64,000 bases of DNA from Eublepharis macularius (lineage: Eukaryota > Chordata > Lepidosauria > Squamata > Eublepharidae), in NCBI RefSeq assembly GCF_028583425.1, contig NC_072801.1, positions 22,712,001 to 22,776,000 on the forward strand. The letters are read 5' to 3'. The position numbers and the translations under genes were made by a program. Shown here one piece after another: positions 20,546 to 31,458 of this stretch (position 1 is its first letter; the number at the start of each line of letters is the position of its first letter). Below the pieces are notes generated by a model. That model saw only the letters and a program-made list of their open reading frames with translations, was not told where the DNA came from and did not search any database.

Positions 20546-20967
20546 TGCTGGTGACTCTCAAAAGCTTACACCCTGAAAATCTTGTTGTTCTCTAAGGGAC
20601 TCAAATCCTGTTCTTCTACTGCCGACCAAACGGCTCCCCGTCTAAAAACCAAGCAAGGAAGAAAGCAGAAATCTATCTCAGGCATTCGCCGTTTGAAAAA
20701 AAAAACTTGCTTGGAGGGGGAAAAAATCCACTAAGACTTTGGAGAGTTTCTGCCAATCAGAAGAGACAGAACTGGGTTAGACCGTCTAGATAAGGCAGCT
20801 TTGTATGTTTACTACAGAGAATGCATTTGATGGATGGCAGCATATTTGTATTTTTGTGTGAAAGCAGAATTCTGGGTTTCCTGGGGAGAAAAGGTTCTGG
20901 AAGCAACAAAAAGCAATTAGTATTTTAAAAAACACCAAAAAGCTATCTGAATAAGTAACTTTGTTAA

Positions 20968-21160
20968 CAACATAAGAGTTGCCCCGTTAGATCAGACTAG
21001 TGGTCCATTTCCAGTGCAATCCTAAACAGAGTTACTCCAGTCTAAGCCCATTGATTAACTCTGCTTAGAAGTAACTCTGTTTAGGATTGCACTGTTAGTC
21101 CAGCATCCTGTTGCTCTGGAGGTCAACAACAGGGCATAGAGGCTAAGGCCTTCCCCTGTT
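20968..21160 (+). repeat. Unclassified interspersed repeat, interrupted by a MITE
   Basis: AACATAAGAGTTGCCCCGTT + AGATCAG and, after an 83-bp insertion, TAGTCCAGCATCCTGTTGC match a repeat also seen at 25530-25787 and 63358-63560 (AGAACATAAG...ATCAGGCCA...GGCCCATC). Family not identified. Confidence 0.55.
21012..21094. mobile_element. 83-bp palindromic MITE
   Basis: Left arm CAGTGCAATCCTAAACAGAG + TTACTCC pairs almost perfectly with the right arm, whose reverse complement is CAGTGCAATCCTAAACAGAG + TTACTTC. The centre is TAAGCCCATTGATT. It splits the repeat at 20968-21160. The target duplication is unclear. A decayed relative may lie at 27495-27590. Confidence 0.75.
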
Positions 21161-21607
21161 TCAGAGAGGAATTCACTGGCATTCAGAGACCAGTTTGGTC
21201 CAAAGGGCAAAGGAGGACGCAACCTCAAATGTTGATACCAAGTGGTTGGTTCCTGCAACGTATCTTGAAATCATCCATTCCATCTGAACTTCACTTGCGT
21301 AGCATTTGGGCCCATTTTGCCATTGTCTCTCTTTTCTTTTTTATCCTGATTTTCCTCGGAGCATTTCCCCTCCTCCATCATAAGTATGATTAGGAGGCAA
21401 CAATAGCCTGAGGTCATCCAGTGAGATTCATGGCTGAGAACGGATTTGAACCCAGGACTTCCAGCATAACCGCAATGCCACACCATCTCACCCACGATAG
21501 CCAGCAGTGTTGGAGGAGGGGCTGGTATGCCAGGTGTGCAGGGAAACAAGGCATGGTCTTGGTCACTCCCTTAATGCTTATAAGTATCATCCAAACCAAC
21601 CCTGAAT
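21161..21607. other. Intergenic sequence; possible decayed SINE
   Basis: 21415-21500 includes GAACCCAGGACTTCCAGCAT and looks like a decayed SINE of the 39075-39317 type in reverse. Otherwise nothing recognised. Confidence 0.35.
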
Positions 21608-21615
21608 GATACATG

Positions 21616-21945
21616 CAGGGCTTTTTTTTCAGTGGGAACGCGGTGGAATGGAGTTCCGGCACCTCTTAAAAATGGTCACATGGTCGGTGGCCCCACCCCC
21701 TGATTGCCAGACATAGGGGAGTTTAGATTGCCTTCTGCACCGCTGAGTGGCGTGGAGGGCAATCTAAACTCCCCTCTGTCTGGAGATCAGGGGTGGGGCC
21801 ACCGGCCATGTGTCCATTTTCACTGAGGGTGATTTAAACTTTTAAAAACTCCCTCCTTGTTCCAGCTGACCCCAAGTGGCGTCATTGTGCGGCCCTGAGT
21901 TCCACCACTGAGTTCCACCACCTCTTTTCCCAGAAAATAGCCCTG
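21616..21945. mobile_element. Hairpin hAT MITE, family A, 330-bp class
   Basis: Starts CAGGGCTTTTTTTTCAGTGG and ends CCAGAAAATAGCCCTG. Flanks GATACATG (21608-21615) and GATACATA (21946-21953) are an 8-bp duplication with one mismatch. The hairpin arms around the GC-rich loop at about 21735-21755 are intact. It carries the longer arm with TGACCCCAAGTGGCGTCATT, in opposite orientation to the copy at 8563. Confidence 0.9.
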
Positions 21946-21953
21946 GATACATA

Positions 21954-23089
21954 TATCTGTATGTACATACAGGCAACATTTTCCAGTAGCCAAATGGAAA
22001 CGGAAGGCACCCTTAAATGAAACAAAGCAGGACAACATCGCTAGTAAGTCGAGAAAGGAATATTAAAATAACAAGGACTGAAGAGAAAAACACAAAGCAA
22101 AGAGAATTAAAGAAGGAGCTCCATGAAAATAGAGAATAAGGCATTTGATAAAACCACCATGTCAATAAAGAGAAGCCTAATGAAATAATGGGATAAGAGC
22201 AGAACAAAGAGAGATGGATGCTCTCTTTGAGTGTCATTTGCAGAAGCGCAAATGGGCCAGAACAAATGTTTGCTTTTCACTGACTGGCTCCTCGGGGAAA
22301 TCTGCTTCTTGTGTTCCAACTGTGGCTTTGACGCTTATGCGCAGGAAGAGAGCAACCAGAAAGGACTTTGTGTTTTAATGTGAGAATGGACAGACACTAA
22401 TATTGGACAGAGACGAATAGGTTGTTTGATCATATCCCCACCCAGCAGGACGGGTTCACAATCTTCCAGGATGAATGGTCGTCTAGATTCTCTGCATGGG
22501 GCCCTTATGTGTACAAAATCCGCCTTGCGCATGACTATCCACAGCCAGATGTGGAATCAAGTATAAGGGTTGTTTATTCATTCATTTAAAATATCTGTAT
22601 GTCTGCTTTTCTTCTGAGCAAATCTGGTTCCAGGTTGCTATATACATATATTCCCCACAGCCCAGACTAAATGCTAGTCAGAGAGGCTTTTATTCAGCAC
22701 ATATGTGCATTGATAAAACTCTACTGAGAGCGAGACAGATCAAACTTGATGTGATCATATGGCACAACATTTTTGTGCCGTGTTTCACTGATTCACACAT
22801 TCACTCCTGCACATTAGTAAAATATCATATGCACACACCGCATCATATAAATTGTATGTAAAACTGCATCAAGGGTGGCTAGAGATGAGGGAGGTGTTCG
22901 TTTTTGCACTGAATCAATGCACTCCTGCACACTGGTAATGGGGAGGATGTTTAGGAGCTAAAGGGACTGAACACTGTGGCAAACTGCACATGGATGCACA
23001 TGCCCCTTCTGCACCATGCAGGGACATATCTCCTCACTATCTAAGAAGTCAAACCCAAATGTCCTTGATACTGTATTGAGATGTACTTG
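21954..23089. other. Intergenic sequence, nothing firm
   Basis: 22190-22400 is free of repeat features and may be ordinary unique sequence. A decayed LINE 3' end in reverse may lie at 22565-22640. No gene. Confidence 0.4.
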
Positions 23090-23166
23090 ATACTGATTGT
23101 ATTAATCTCATACTGTGTAATCCGCCTTGAGTCTCAGTGAGAAAGGCGGACTATAAATGACACAAA

Positions 23167-23241
<75 letters not shown>

Positions 23242-23244
23242 AAT
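23090..23244 (+). repeat. CR1-like LINE 3' end with a long (AAAT)n tail
   Basis: TGTGTAATCCGCCTTGAGTC, AGTGAGAAAGGCGGACTATA, then about 80 bp of (AAAT)n at 23164-23244. The microsatellite grew from the LINE tail. Confidence 0.7.
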
Positions 23245-25164
23245 TAGCTTGTCTGGGCCCTTTCACACGGTGTCAAAATGTGTCGGGAATCGGGATTGAT
23301 GAGTGCTGGCGCTTTCATCACCGATGCTGTCATTGGTGATGTCACAATAGCAGCCTTTTCTTTTCTTTTTTCTTTTTTCTTTTTTTGCACACACGATGAA
23401 TCAATGCATTGCTGGGATGCTGGATCAATCTATTTCCTGGCTTTCTCCCATTCAGCCCATTGATCCATCGATCCTACACTGGATTTTTTTAAAAAAAAAT
23501 TAAAAATCAAGTGGAAAAGAAAGTGGAGAGAAAAGAGGGGAGGGGAAGGAATGGAAAGGGCTGGATAGCTACTATCCAGGGGCTGGATAGACAACAGTGG
23601 CCAATCACAATGCAGTAGGCTGGCAGAGGGTGGCAGAAGAGGGCAGAACACTAAAAGACAGGGAAAGAGTATGCATGGGGAAACAGCAGACAGGAAAACA
23701 GATTTTGAAACAATAGTCAGGGTGTAAGTGCTCCCAAGAAAGCAGAGTAAAAGCTGCATAGTAGCTGGAATGACTACTCGTGGCAGCAAATCAAGTGCAG
23801 ATGGTCACAAAAAATACTGCAGAATGAGAACTGAACCAGTGAAATTGGCTCGCACAGAAGGGGTTACTGTGTTCTGTATGAAATTTGTGTGTTGTTGTTT
23901 TTTTTTTAAGTCGGCTTGGAAAACCCTGAATACAATTTTTTAATGTATTGTCTGTTTTTAATGACTTCCAGGCTTTCTAGTAACTTTAACTATTGGTTAT
24001 TAGTTTAGTTGTATTTTAGTCTCAGGCTGCCTGTTTTTTAGATTATTTTCTAGATTGCTCTTTTAGATGTTTGGTTTTTTAGCATTTTTTCTTATGTCTC
24101 ATAATGTTTTACTGTCTTGTTTTCTAACTTCGTAATCCAGTGTTATTACTGAGTTTATTATATGTGCAGAATTGTTCCTAATGCATTGTTAAATTTGGTA
24201 AATGAATTAATTTTTTGGGTCTGATGTAATTCACATGGGGCGTTTTTAATAGAAAGATAGAGAATAAATTTACTAAATAAATATGCAAAACATATGAATA
24301 AATAACAAATGTTCCTGAATCATGTAATTATACCGATTCAGTTCAAAAGCTGGAACTTTTAAAATAATTTCTTGGTCCTCGGGATGGAATTGGGAGCATC
24401 TTTTTCACCCACCCTAAATAACAGCACTTTATCATAAAACGAATGTCTGATTTTGTGTGTAAATGGCAGAAGGAAACAGTATAAATGAAGGGGGAGGTAG
24501 GAAAATGAGCCATTGAAATAACTGGGACAAAAATGCTCACAGCCAATATGTATAACAATGAGAAGAAACAAAGAAATATGCTGCTAACCCAGACTCTCAC
24601 CCACATTTTCCAGTGGTTAGAGGAAGAGGAGCTTTGAGAATCAAAAGGAGGAATCCAAACGGAACAGGGAAAAGAAAGACTTTTCCAGTGGGTCAAAGAA
24701 CTCCACTTTTCCTGAACAAAAAGCAGGCATGCTTGACCTGGTGTGTGCAAGCCGCAGCCAAGACAAGACGTGACTCGGACTGCCTGGGTTTCCTTATCTC
24801 TCCTATGACGTGCTGTCGGGAAGGAGAAATGAAGAAGGAGGTGGTGGGAGGAAGAATGGAGAGTGGTCAAGAATTTCTTCACCTCTGTACCACCCCCACC
24901 ACATCTGCACATCCTGCCGTTGTTCCCAGTGACTCAGGAAGTTCGAGTTGCAGCCAGTGAATCACCACTTCGGCCGAGATGTTTCTTTGGGGAAGGGGAA
25001 TTAAAAATAAACCAAACCCAAAAATGTAAGCAAAAACAAAAGAAGGTGGTATGAAGGTCATGGCACAAACTCTGTTGACACGGCAGCTTGCTTTGCCCTT
25101 AGAAAAGCCAGCGCAGAGCACAGCAGTCTGGCTCAGTTCTGCTTTCCTGCTGACTGGCAGAGTA
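23245..25164. other. Intergenic sequence, nothing firm
   Basis: Starts with GGGCCCTTTCACACGGTGTC, possibly the end of a diverged MITE. 23925-24290 is T-rich like a decayed LINE 3' UTR. Short ORFs on both strands around 24343-25054 have no recognisable domain and no splice context. Confidence 0.4.
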
Positions 25165-25178
25165 ACCTTAACCTAAAT

Positions 25179-25481
25179 AGTAAAGAGTCCAGTGGCACCT
25201 TTAAGACTAAACAACTTTATTGTAGCATAAGCTTTCGAGAACCACAGCTCTCTTCATCTGACGATGCATCTGACAAAGAGAGCTGTGGTTGTCGAAAGCT
25301 TATGCTACAATAAAGTTGCATCTGACGAAGAGAGCTGTGGCTCTTGAAAGCTTATGCTACAATAAAGTTGCATCTGATGAAGAGAGTTGTGGCTCTCGAA
25401 AGCTTATGCTACAATAAAGTTGGTTAGTTAAAGGTGCTACTGGATTCTTTACTGTTTTAGTAACACGGCTAACTCCTCTGG
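25179..25481. mobile_element. Fold-back retroelement fragment with three 52-bp hammerhead-like units
   Basis: Flanked by an exact 14-bp duplication ACCTTAACCTAAAT (25165-25178, 25482-25495). The left arm is reverse (AGAGTCCAGTGGCACCTTTA ... GTAGCATAAGCTTTCGAG). The right part is forward and has three tandem 52-bp units at 25267-25318, 25319-25370 and 25371-25422, then TAAAGGTGCTACTGGATTC and GGCTAACTCCTCTGG. The third unit reads CTGATGA, a 6-bp stem with loop TGTG, then GAAAGCTTATGCTAC, much like a hammerhead ribozyme core with a very short stem III. Such motifs are known in Penelope-like retroelements. An extra A between CTGATGA and the stem, and no clear stem I, leave activity doubtful. Confidence 0.7.
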
Positions 25482-25529
25482 ACCTTAACCTAAATTAGCA
25501 AAGAATTAGCTGTAGTGGGAAGTGAGGTC

Positions 25530-25787
25530 ATAAGAACATAAGAACATAAGCAAAGCCATGTTGGATCAGGCCAGTGGCCCATCCAGTCCAACATTCTGTC
25601 ACACACAGTGGCTAGAAATCCAGTGCCATCTAAAGGACTGTCAGTGAGGCCAGGACACCAGAAGCCCTCCCACTGCCTTCCTTCCAGCACCAAGACAACA
25701 GAGCACCACCTCCCCACAAAGAGAATACCATCTATCTCCTGTGGCTAATAGCCACTGATGGACCTCTGCTCCATATATTTGTCCAGG
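25530..25787 (+). repeat. Unclassified interspersed repeat
   Basis: ATAAGAACATAAGAACATAA, GCCATGTTGGATCAGGCCAG, GGCCCATCCAGTCCAACATT and, near the end, TAGCCACTGATGGACCTCTG. Relatives at 20968-21160 and 63358-63560. A LINE origin is possible but not shown. Confidence 0.6.
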
Positions 25788-25929
25788 TCAGGTCTTCAGT
25801 CGTTCCATTGAAGTATGCATGGGTTCCCCAGGAGAGCTCCGTTTATCTGCCGAGTTTCAACCCACCATTCCTCGAAGGAGCTGATGGATGGTTCTTCTTT
25901 CCAGCATGGCCTTTCCATGACATTCACTA

Positions 25930-26117
25930 AATGGAGCTGCCTTACACTGAATCAGATCGTGGGTCTGTTGAGGTCAGTCTCCTCTATTCTGACTGGCAGC
26001 GAGTCTCCAGAGATCACATCACCTACTGCCTGATCCTTTAAATGGGAGATACCGGGGATTGAACCCGAGACCTTCTGTGTGCCAAGCAGATGCTTTCCCA
26101 CTGAGCCATGGCCCCAT
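25930..26117 (-). mobile_element. tRNA-derived SINE, reverse, nearly complete
   Basis: Minus strand: GGCCATGGCTCAGTGGGAAA head, GGGTTCAATCCCCGGTATC (B box), AAAGGATCAGGCAGTAGGTG, ending with ATTCAGTGTAAGGCAGCTCC. Same family as 59376-59574. Confidence 0.8.
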
Positions 26118-26216
26118 CTCTCTGCTCTGTTCTGCTTCCAATGTAAATATCCCATTTGTCCCCAGTAATCTTTCCTCCAAAGAGAACAAACACAAGTGGT
26201 GAGACACTAACAGTGT

Positions 26217-26372
26217 AGGACCAGGATCGGAGAATCCAAACCCCTCTACTGTAAAGGTTGCTGAATGACCCTGAGTCAGCTGGCCAGCACCCCCCCCCCC
26301 AGCATAACCTACCTCACAGGGTTGTTGTGAGGATACAATGGGCTTAAAAGGAGAAATCATAGCCACTGCTCT
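26217..26372 (+). repeat. 3' part of a tRNA-type SINE
   Basis: GACCCTGAGTCAGCTGG, CATAACCTACCTCACAGGGT and TGTTGTGAGGATACAATGGG match the middle and 3' part of the SINE family at 39523-40103. The end is truncated. Confidence 0.5.
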
Positions 26373-27011
26373 TTGCTCCTCAGAATGGCAGAATAAAAAA
26401 TGTTCAGAGAATCAGGGAGTGCATAAAGCAGAAGCATGAGAAGAATGCGGGCTGCAGAAGAGACTGGAGCCAAAATCAGAGCAACCAAGCGTGCAGACCT
26501 AGAGTCGTGTGAAAGCTGAATGACTGGACCACGAGGCGGTGATCCACTTTCCTAGTCAGCTAAACTTGCCCCCTACCCCCCCCCCTCCCGGTAGCCTGCG
26601 TTTCGAAGCCACCCTGCCCCATTCTCCACAATGGAATCCTGTCTTCTGTGGCTTCTTTTATTTTCATTATCGAGAGATGGGGAGCTCAATGTAACTCCAG
26701 TCAACCTTAGCGAGACTATTAGAGGAAAGCGATGACTAACCAGACCTGTGGAGTTGCCTTTGTGTACGTGTCGGGAGGGGGGATGTGAAGGGGATGGCAT
26801 CTGCAGGAAGAAAGTTTCAGGGGGGGGGGGGCAGCAAGAGAGAGGACAAAGCCGGAGGACGGCTGCTCCTGTTCTCGTTTTATATTAGGTTTGTTCTTGT
26901 TAAACCAGCCTGAACTGCAAACTGGCTTGAAATGGAGAGTTCTTAACGTCTATTCAAGTTGACTAAATAAACAGATATACTGAAAGGTGTCGGGATAGGG
27001 TAGCAACACAG
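26373..27011. other. Intergenic sequence, nothing recognised
   Basis: Contains a G11-12 run near 26820. No gene recognised. Confidence 0.5.
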
Positions 27012-27234
27012 AGACCCAGTCTGGTGTAGTGGTGAGAGTATCAGACTAGAATCTGGGAGCCTTGGATTCGAATCCCCACGTAGCCACTCAAGCTCACTGG
27101 GTGACCTCGCGCCAGCCACTCTCTCACAGCCTAACCTTCCTTATTGGGTTGCGATCGTGAGAATAAAAATGGCTGTAAGGTGCTTTGGGTCCCAACTGGG
27201 GAGAAAAGTGGGAGATGACTATCCCTTAAATAAA
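27012..27234 (+). mobile_element. tRNA-derived SINE, second family
   Basis: CAGTCTGGTGTAGTGGTGAG (A-box region), GGATTCGAATCCCCACG (B box), GGGTGACCTCGCGCCAGCCA and the tail GGTGCTTTGGGTCCCAACTG, GAGAAAAGTGGGAGATG. Same family as 39523-39737 and 39889-40103. Confidence 0.8.
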
Positions 27235-27494
27235 GATCTCTGCCTCTGAATTTCCGCGATGCTTAGAATGTCCTGACTGAACGCCTGAACTCTTTTTTCT
27301 CTTTCTTCCCCTCCCCATCCCCCCAATCTACATATTCATCCATTTGTATTTTTATTTTATTTAAGCATTTTTAAATTGTTTTGCTTCCTGGAGGGACTTA
27401 CAAAGGGGCTGGGGAGAAGTTGCAATGGCAATAGACAAAGAAAACAAAGTAATCTACGTAATGGTGCCAATCACATTAATTGTGTTAAGGATCT

Positions 27495-27590
27495 TGCTGG
27501 GCGCCATCCTACAGACACTTACCTGGGCATAGTTTCCACCGGATACAATGGTAATTACATCTGAGCAAACTTGCATAGGACTGCACTGTC
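27495..27590 (+). repeat. Fragment of a palindromic MITE
   Basis: GCGCCATCCTACAGACACTT and GCATAGGACTGCACTGTCAC are a decayed inverted pair similar to the 83-bp MITE at 21012. Confidence 0.4.
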
Positions 27591-27827
27591 ACTAATGTAC
27601 TCATTTTAATGGGCTTGTGTTGCGTGCATACGTACATGAGTGGCTGTATGCGCATCTCTATCTAGCACAGATGGCTGTAAAAAGGATGAGACCGATTCGC
27701 AGAGGAGAGGCTCATCAAGGGTTACTAGCCATGGTAACTAAAGGGAGTCAGCCTCTGAATTCCAATACCAAGAGGCAATATCAGGGGAAGGCCTCGGCCT
27801 CTACGCAATGTTCATTGGCTCCAATAA

Positions 27828-28072
27828 TAATATTTGATTTATATACCGCCCTTCAGGATGACTTAACACCCACTCAGAGCGGTTAACAAGGTATGTCATT
27901 ATTATCCCCACAACAAAACACCCTGTATGGTGGGTGGGGCTGAGAGAGCTCTGAGAGAGCTGTGACTGACCCAAGGTCACCCAGCTGGCTTCAAGTGGAA
28001 GAGTGGGGAATCAAACCCGGTTCTCCAGATTAGAGTCTTGCACTCTTAACCACTACATCAAACTGGGTCTCC
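27828..28072 (-). mobile_element. tRNA-derived SINE with LINE-like tail, reverse
   Basis: Very close to 10605-10862: TTTGATTTATATACCGCCCT at the start, CCCAAGGTCACCCAGCTGGC in the middle, GGAATCAAACCCGG (reverse B box) and TCTTAACCACTACATCAAAC at the end. Confidence 0.8.
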
Positions 28073-28128
28073 AGGGTAACTGATTGGCTGCTAGGTAAAA
28101 CAGTAAATTGGACTAGATTATCCTGGTA

Positions 28129-28381
28129 TCTTACTATATAAAAGGAAAGCCGTATTGGTGACGACTCAGTTTTTATCCTTGCACAGGTGCATTGCCTGCT
28201 TACTGCTGGGAGGGGTCCTGCTGATTCGACGGCCTACTCCCTGCGCCTCCCCTCAGCACCCTCCCACTCCAGCCTCCAGGCCACTGCAAAGCGCCCACTT
28301 GCCGCCAGGAGTGGGGGGGGGGGGCTGAGTCAGTTTTCTAGAGCTCATTGTGTTTTTTCACACAACGGACATTGTTTCTAG
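28129..28381 (+). mobile_element. Non-autonomous Helitron-like element
   Basis: Starts TCTTACTATATAAAAGG and ends GTTTCTAG. An 18-nt hairpin region (TTGTGT, T-rich loop, ACACAA, about 28348-28365) lies about 16 nt before the end. It sits between A (28128) and T (28382) with no target duplication. TC start, hairpin, CTAG end and A^T insertion are the Helitron signature. The 253-bp body has no Rep/helicase and is C-rich in the middle. Confidence 0.65.
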
Positions 28382-28974
28382 TTTTACACTCTTTTAAATT
28401 GTATTTTAAACTGCCTCAAGAACTGGATGTGCTGAGACCCTAGAATATAAACATATCGATTGATTGATGCATCAAGAAGAAAACAAATTCCAGTTGCTTA
28501 ATATGTAGGGGTGGGGAGGGGGCACTCGTTTAATTGAGAGAGAAAGAGAAATCCACACACATTTAGCTGCCACAGTCTTGGCAAGGCCAGCAGATAAATC
28601 AGAATTCTCTTCAGGCACCATTGCCAGCAGGCTGAGTGCTCCGTCTCAGTGAGAGGAAAGGTGAAAGAAATGTTGCCACTGACGAAGGCAAACCTTTCCA
28701 GCATTTCTAGGCCAGGAGATATTCCAGGGATTGAGACGATGGGAGTCTGATTTCCCTGGGATAAGAGCACATGTCTTCAGATGTCTTTGTAATATCTGCT
28801 TGAGTTGCAAATACACAGGTAGAGCGCAGGGGGAGGCTGCAGATTTGCCAACCCATATCTGATCCCCGGAGAGAAAGAGAGAGAGAGAGATCCATCATCC
28901 AGACGTGCTTCAGCCGACTTGCAAAAGCAGGATGTTAACACAACCCAAGAGCCAGCAGGGTGGGAAAGGAAGCG
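28382..28974. other. Intergenic sequence; (GA)n
   Basis: 28382-28470 may be a decayed LINE tail. A short (GA)n run lies at 28869-28890. No gene. Confidence 0.45.
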
Positions 28975-28977
28975 CAC

Positions 28978-29116
28978 GCACTGGGAAGATAAGCAGGTTC
29001 AGTACTTGGATGGGAGACCACCAAGGAAGGTGCTGGCAAACCACCTCGGCTTCTCATTTGCCTTGAATGCCCTTTGCTGGGGGTCACCGTAAAGCAGCTG
29101 TGACTTGGCAGCACAT
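28978..29116 (+). mobile_element. 5S-rRNA-derived SINE, 5'-truncated
   Basis: AAGATAAGCAGGTTCAGTAC, TTGGATGGGAGACCACCAAG and the body GGCAAACCACCTCGGC, ending CAGCTGTGACTTGGCAGCAC. Confidence 0.8.
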
Positions 29117-29978
29117 CCGTACATCGAGTAAGCAGAGCCGAGTAGGCCACTGGGAGACCCTACTCCCATTGGTGACTACTGCTGTGATTTGGATCTGACC
29201 TGAGTGGTCCATGCGGCACTGCCAGCACCACTGTAGCTGCTTGCTCCTGCACACTGGTGGTGCACCAAGATTTTTTCCAGTAAGTTCAAAGGCCAGCCCA
29301 CTCTTACACTGCACTCACCCAAAGATTCCACCCAAAGATTCCTTAGTTTGAAAGGCGCCACTGGACTCGCGCCAAATGGGAACCACAGAACTAAGTTTTG
29401 GCCCATGTTAGATCGTATGCGCACATCACTGGAAAAATATTAGATTGTAGAAATGTTAGATCATATGCGCACATCACTGGGAAAATATGGACATACTAGA
29501 AGCATCTGCATGCAGCTGCACTTTCGCAGTAACGCAAAAATAGTGAACCGAGTATGGGGAAAAAGCATGAACGGAACATCACAGTTGCGCAATACTTTTG
29601 TGATTTTTTTTTTTAAAGAAGGGCCACAAGGAGCGTGCAAAGGCTTGCGGGACCCCTTGCACTTGGCTGGAAATCGCCACCAAGGCTAGAAGGCAGGGGA
29701 GGGGAAGTGGGAAGTCCCAAGCACAGGAAGTGCCATAAAGCATTACCAAATGTTCTCACGCAGCCGGAAAACACGCGAAGAGTGGGACAACAAGTGGAAT
29801 AAGGGCTGCGCAAAGATCACGGGTATGCACGGGTATTTATGGTTGTTGTTTCAGTATGAGGCGCTATCGCGGCATTTTTTTTAGGCAGTGTGAAAACGGC
29901 CTATCTTCATCTCCCTTTCTCTCTTCATAAACTCAAAACCTGCTTTTTCTTCACACACACACACACATTGGGGGAGGG

Positions 29979-30019
<41 letters not shown>

Positions 30020-30436
30020 GTCCCCTCAGCTAAGAGGAGAGTCACCTTCTCCAAACTCTGATAGAGACTCACAGGTTCATGAGAGTATAACCAGCAGTGA
30101 GGAAATATCAGCTGACGGTTCTGACTCATTAGTCCAACAAAGAAATGGTCAGCTCGCAATCACAGCATTTCACAAAACGATTAAGCAAACGGTACCATTA
30201 CAGTTAGCCTGCCAGGCCATGACACAGTTAGCAATAGTTTTAACCATAGTGTGGGGAAAGTCCTGGTGGCTCATTGCCAGCAAGCTAGCAGCAACAGCTG
30301 AGCTCCGTGCTAAGTTTGTCTTCTTCTCCTTGCAGGTATTATAAACCTGGCTCATGGCCAGAGTCACAAGCTTTGGGGAATAATCCCCAAGGGCTCTTGG
30401 TCCATGGCTCACAGTCAGAGCCTTTGGATGAGCCAT
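29117..30436. other. Intergenic sequence with microsatellites and a short tandem duplication
   Basis: About 49 bp are duplicated in tandem (TTAGATCGTATGCGCACATC near 29408, TTAGATCATATGCGCACATC near 29457). (AC)n lies at about 29953-29968 and (GA)n at about 29981-30017. GCAGTGTGAAAACGGCC near 29885-29901 may be a MITE end. No gene. Confidence 0.45.
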
Positions 30437-30439
30437 AGT

Positions 30440-30802
30440 TTCAAGCGTATAGCCATGTTGGTCTGTAGTAGAAGATTCAGGTCCAGTAGAACCTTAATGA
30501 CCAACTAGATATCCAGGGTATGAGCTTTTGAGAGTCAAAGTTCTCTTTGTCAGATACATGGAGTTGAAAAAAGTAGAAGTCTTTATAATCCAGGCAGAGG
30601 GCAGGAGGGATATCACAAAGTAGAGTGTCAGGAAGCTAGCTATAATACATGTTGTAATTAGCTTGATAGAGCAGGGGTTATAAAGACTCCTGGATTATAA
30701 AGACTCCTACCTTTTTTCCACTCCATGTATCTAATGAAGACAGCTTTGACTCTTGGAAGCTTCTACCCTGGAAATCTAGTTGGTCTTTTAAGGTGCTACT
30801 GG
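30440..30802. repeat. Fold-back repeat of the hammerhead-like family, diverged
   Basis: The left part is reverse (AGCCATGTTGGTCTGTAGTA, GAGCTTTTGAGAGTCAAAG, CTTTGTCAGATACATGG). The right part is forward (ATGTATCTAATGAAGACAGC, TTGACTCTTGGAAGCTTC, TTTTAAGGTGCTACTGGAG). The 150-bp middle holds AAAGACTCCTGGATTATA twice. Older than the copies at 25179 and 57872. Confidence 0.55.
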
Positions 30803-31253
30803 AGACAATTTCAGATGAACCAGTTACTGAATCCAAGCCAAACCATCTAGACCTGGATCCAAGCAGGTTTTCCACTGCTGAAAAAGAGATGGGGAGGTCT
30901 ACGTTAACTATCTGGAAATCATGGGATGTGTGGGCAAAAGCCACATGGGATGGGGGGGTCTAGGAATTGGGTGAGACTGCGTGGAAAAGCTGGCTCGATC
31001 CCACCCATGGTTGCTTTATTTGTTTCGTTTCTGTATCCTGTATTTTTTGTCTAGTTGTTACGAGATGCTTTAGGTCCTTCACGGAGAAAAGCAGAATGCA
31101 AATATTTAAATAACAATAAATTAAGATCCTGAACACCATGTGTGAATATTTTACTATCAGTGTCTGCTGATACTGGGTGACCAGTGGGTCAGTCACACTT
31201 TTTCTATTCAACCTATCTTCTAGTATTTTAGTCCACCTAGACCACTTATGGCT
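30803..31253. other. Intergenic sequence, nothing recognised
   Basis: No gene or clear repeat end. Confidence 0.5.
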
Positions 31254-31458
31254 TTGACCTGGATAGCCCAGGAAAGCCTGATCTCATTAGATCTTGGAAG
31301 CTAAGCAAGGCCAACCTTGGTTAGCAATTGGATGGGAAACCTCCAATGAAGACTAGAGTTGCAGAGGCAGGCAATGGCACACCGCTTGTTAGTTTCTTGC
31401 CATGAAAAGCCCTCTAGGGGATTGCCATAAGTCAGCTATGACTTGACGGCACTCCACC
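31254..31458 (+). mobile_element. 5S-rRNA-derived SINE, nearly complete
   Basis: Begins CTGGATAGCCCAGGAAAGCC, then TGATCTCATTAGATCTTGGA, AGCTAAGCAAGGCC and ATTGGATGGGAAACCTCCAA. Ends CAGCTATGACTTGACGGCAC. Very like 42963-43172. Confidence 0.85.

Noticed and set aside
20320-20595. ORF with signal-peptide-like start (LLFITFMGLLIFQVICG)
   Set aside because: The first codon is not ATG, the frame runs into a MITE fragment, and nothing downstream resembles a secreted protein.
25267-25422. CRISPR-like array
   Set aside because: Three units are directly adjacent without unique spacers, and the context is a vertebrate retroelement.
31254-31458. Possible 5S rRNA gene
   Set aside because: Only the internal promoter part resembles 5S rRNA; the rest is a SINE body repeated elsewhere in the window.
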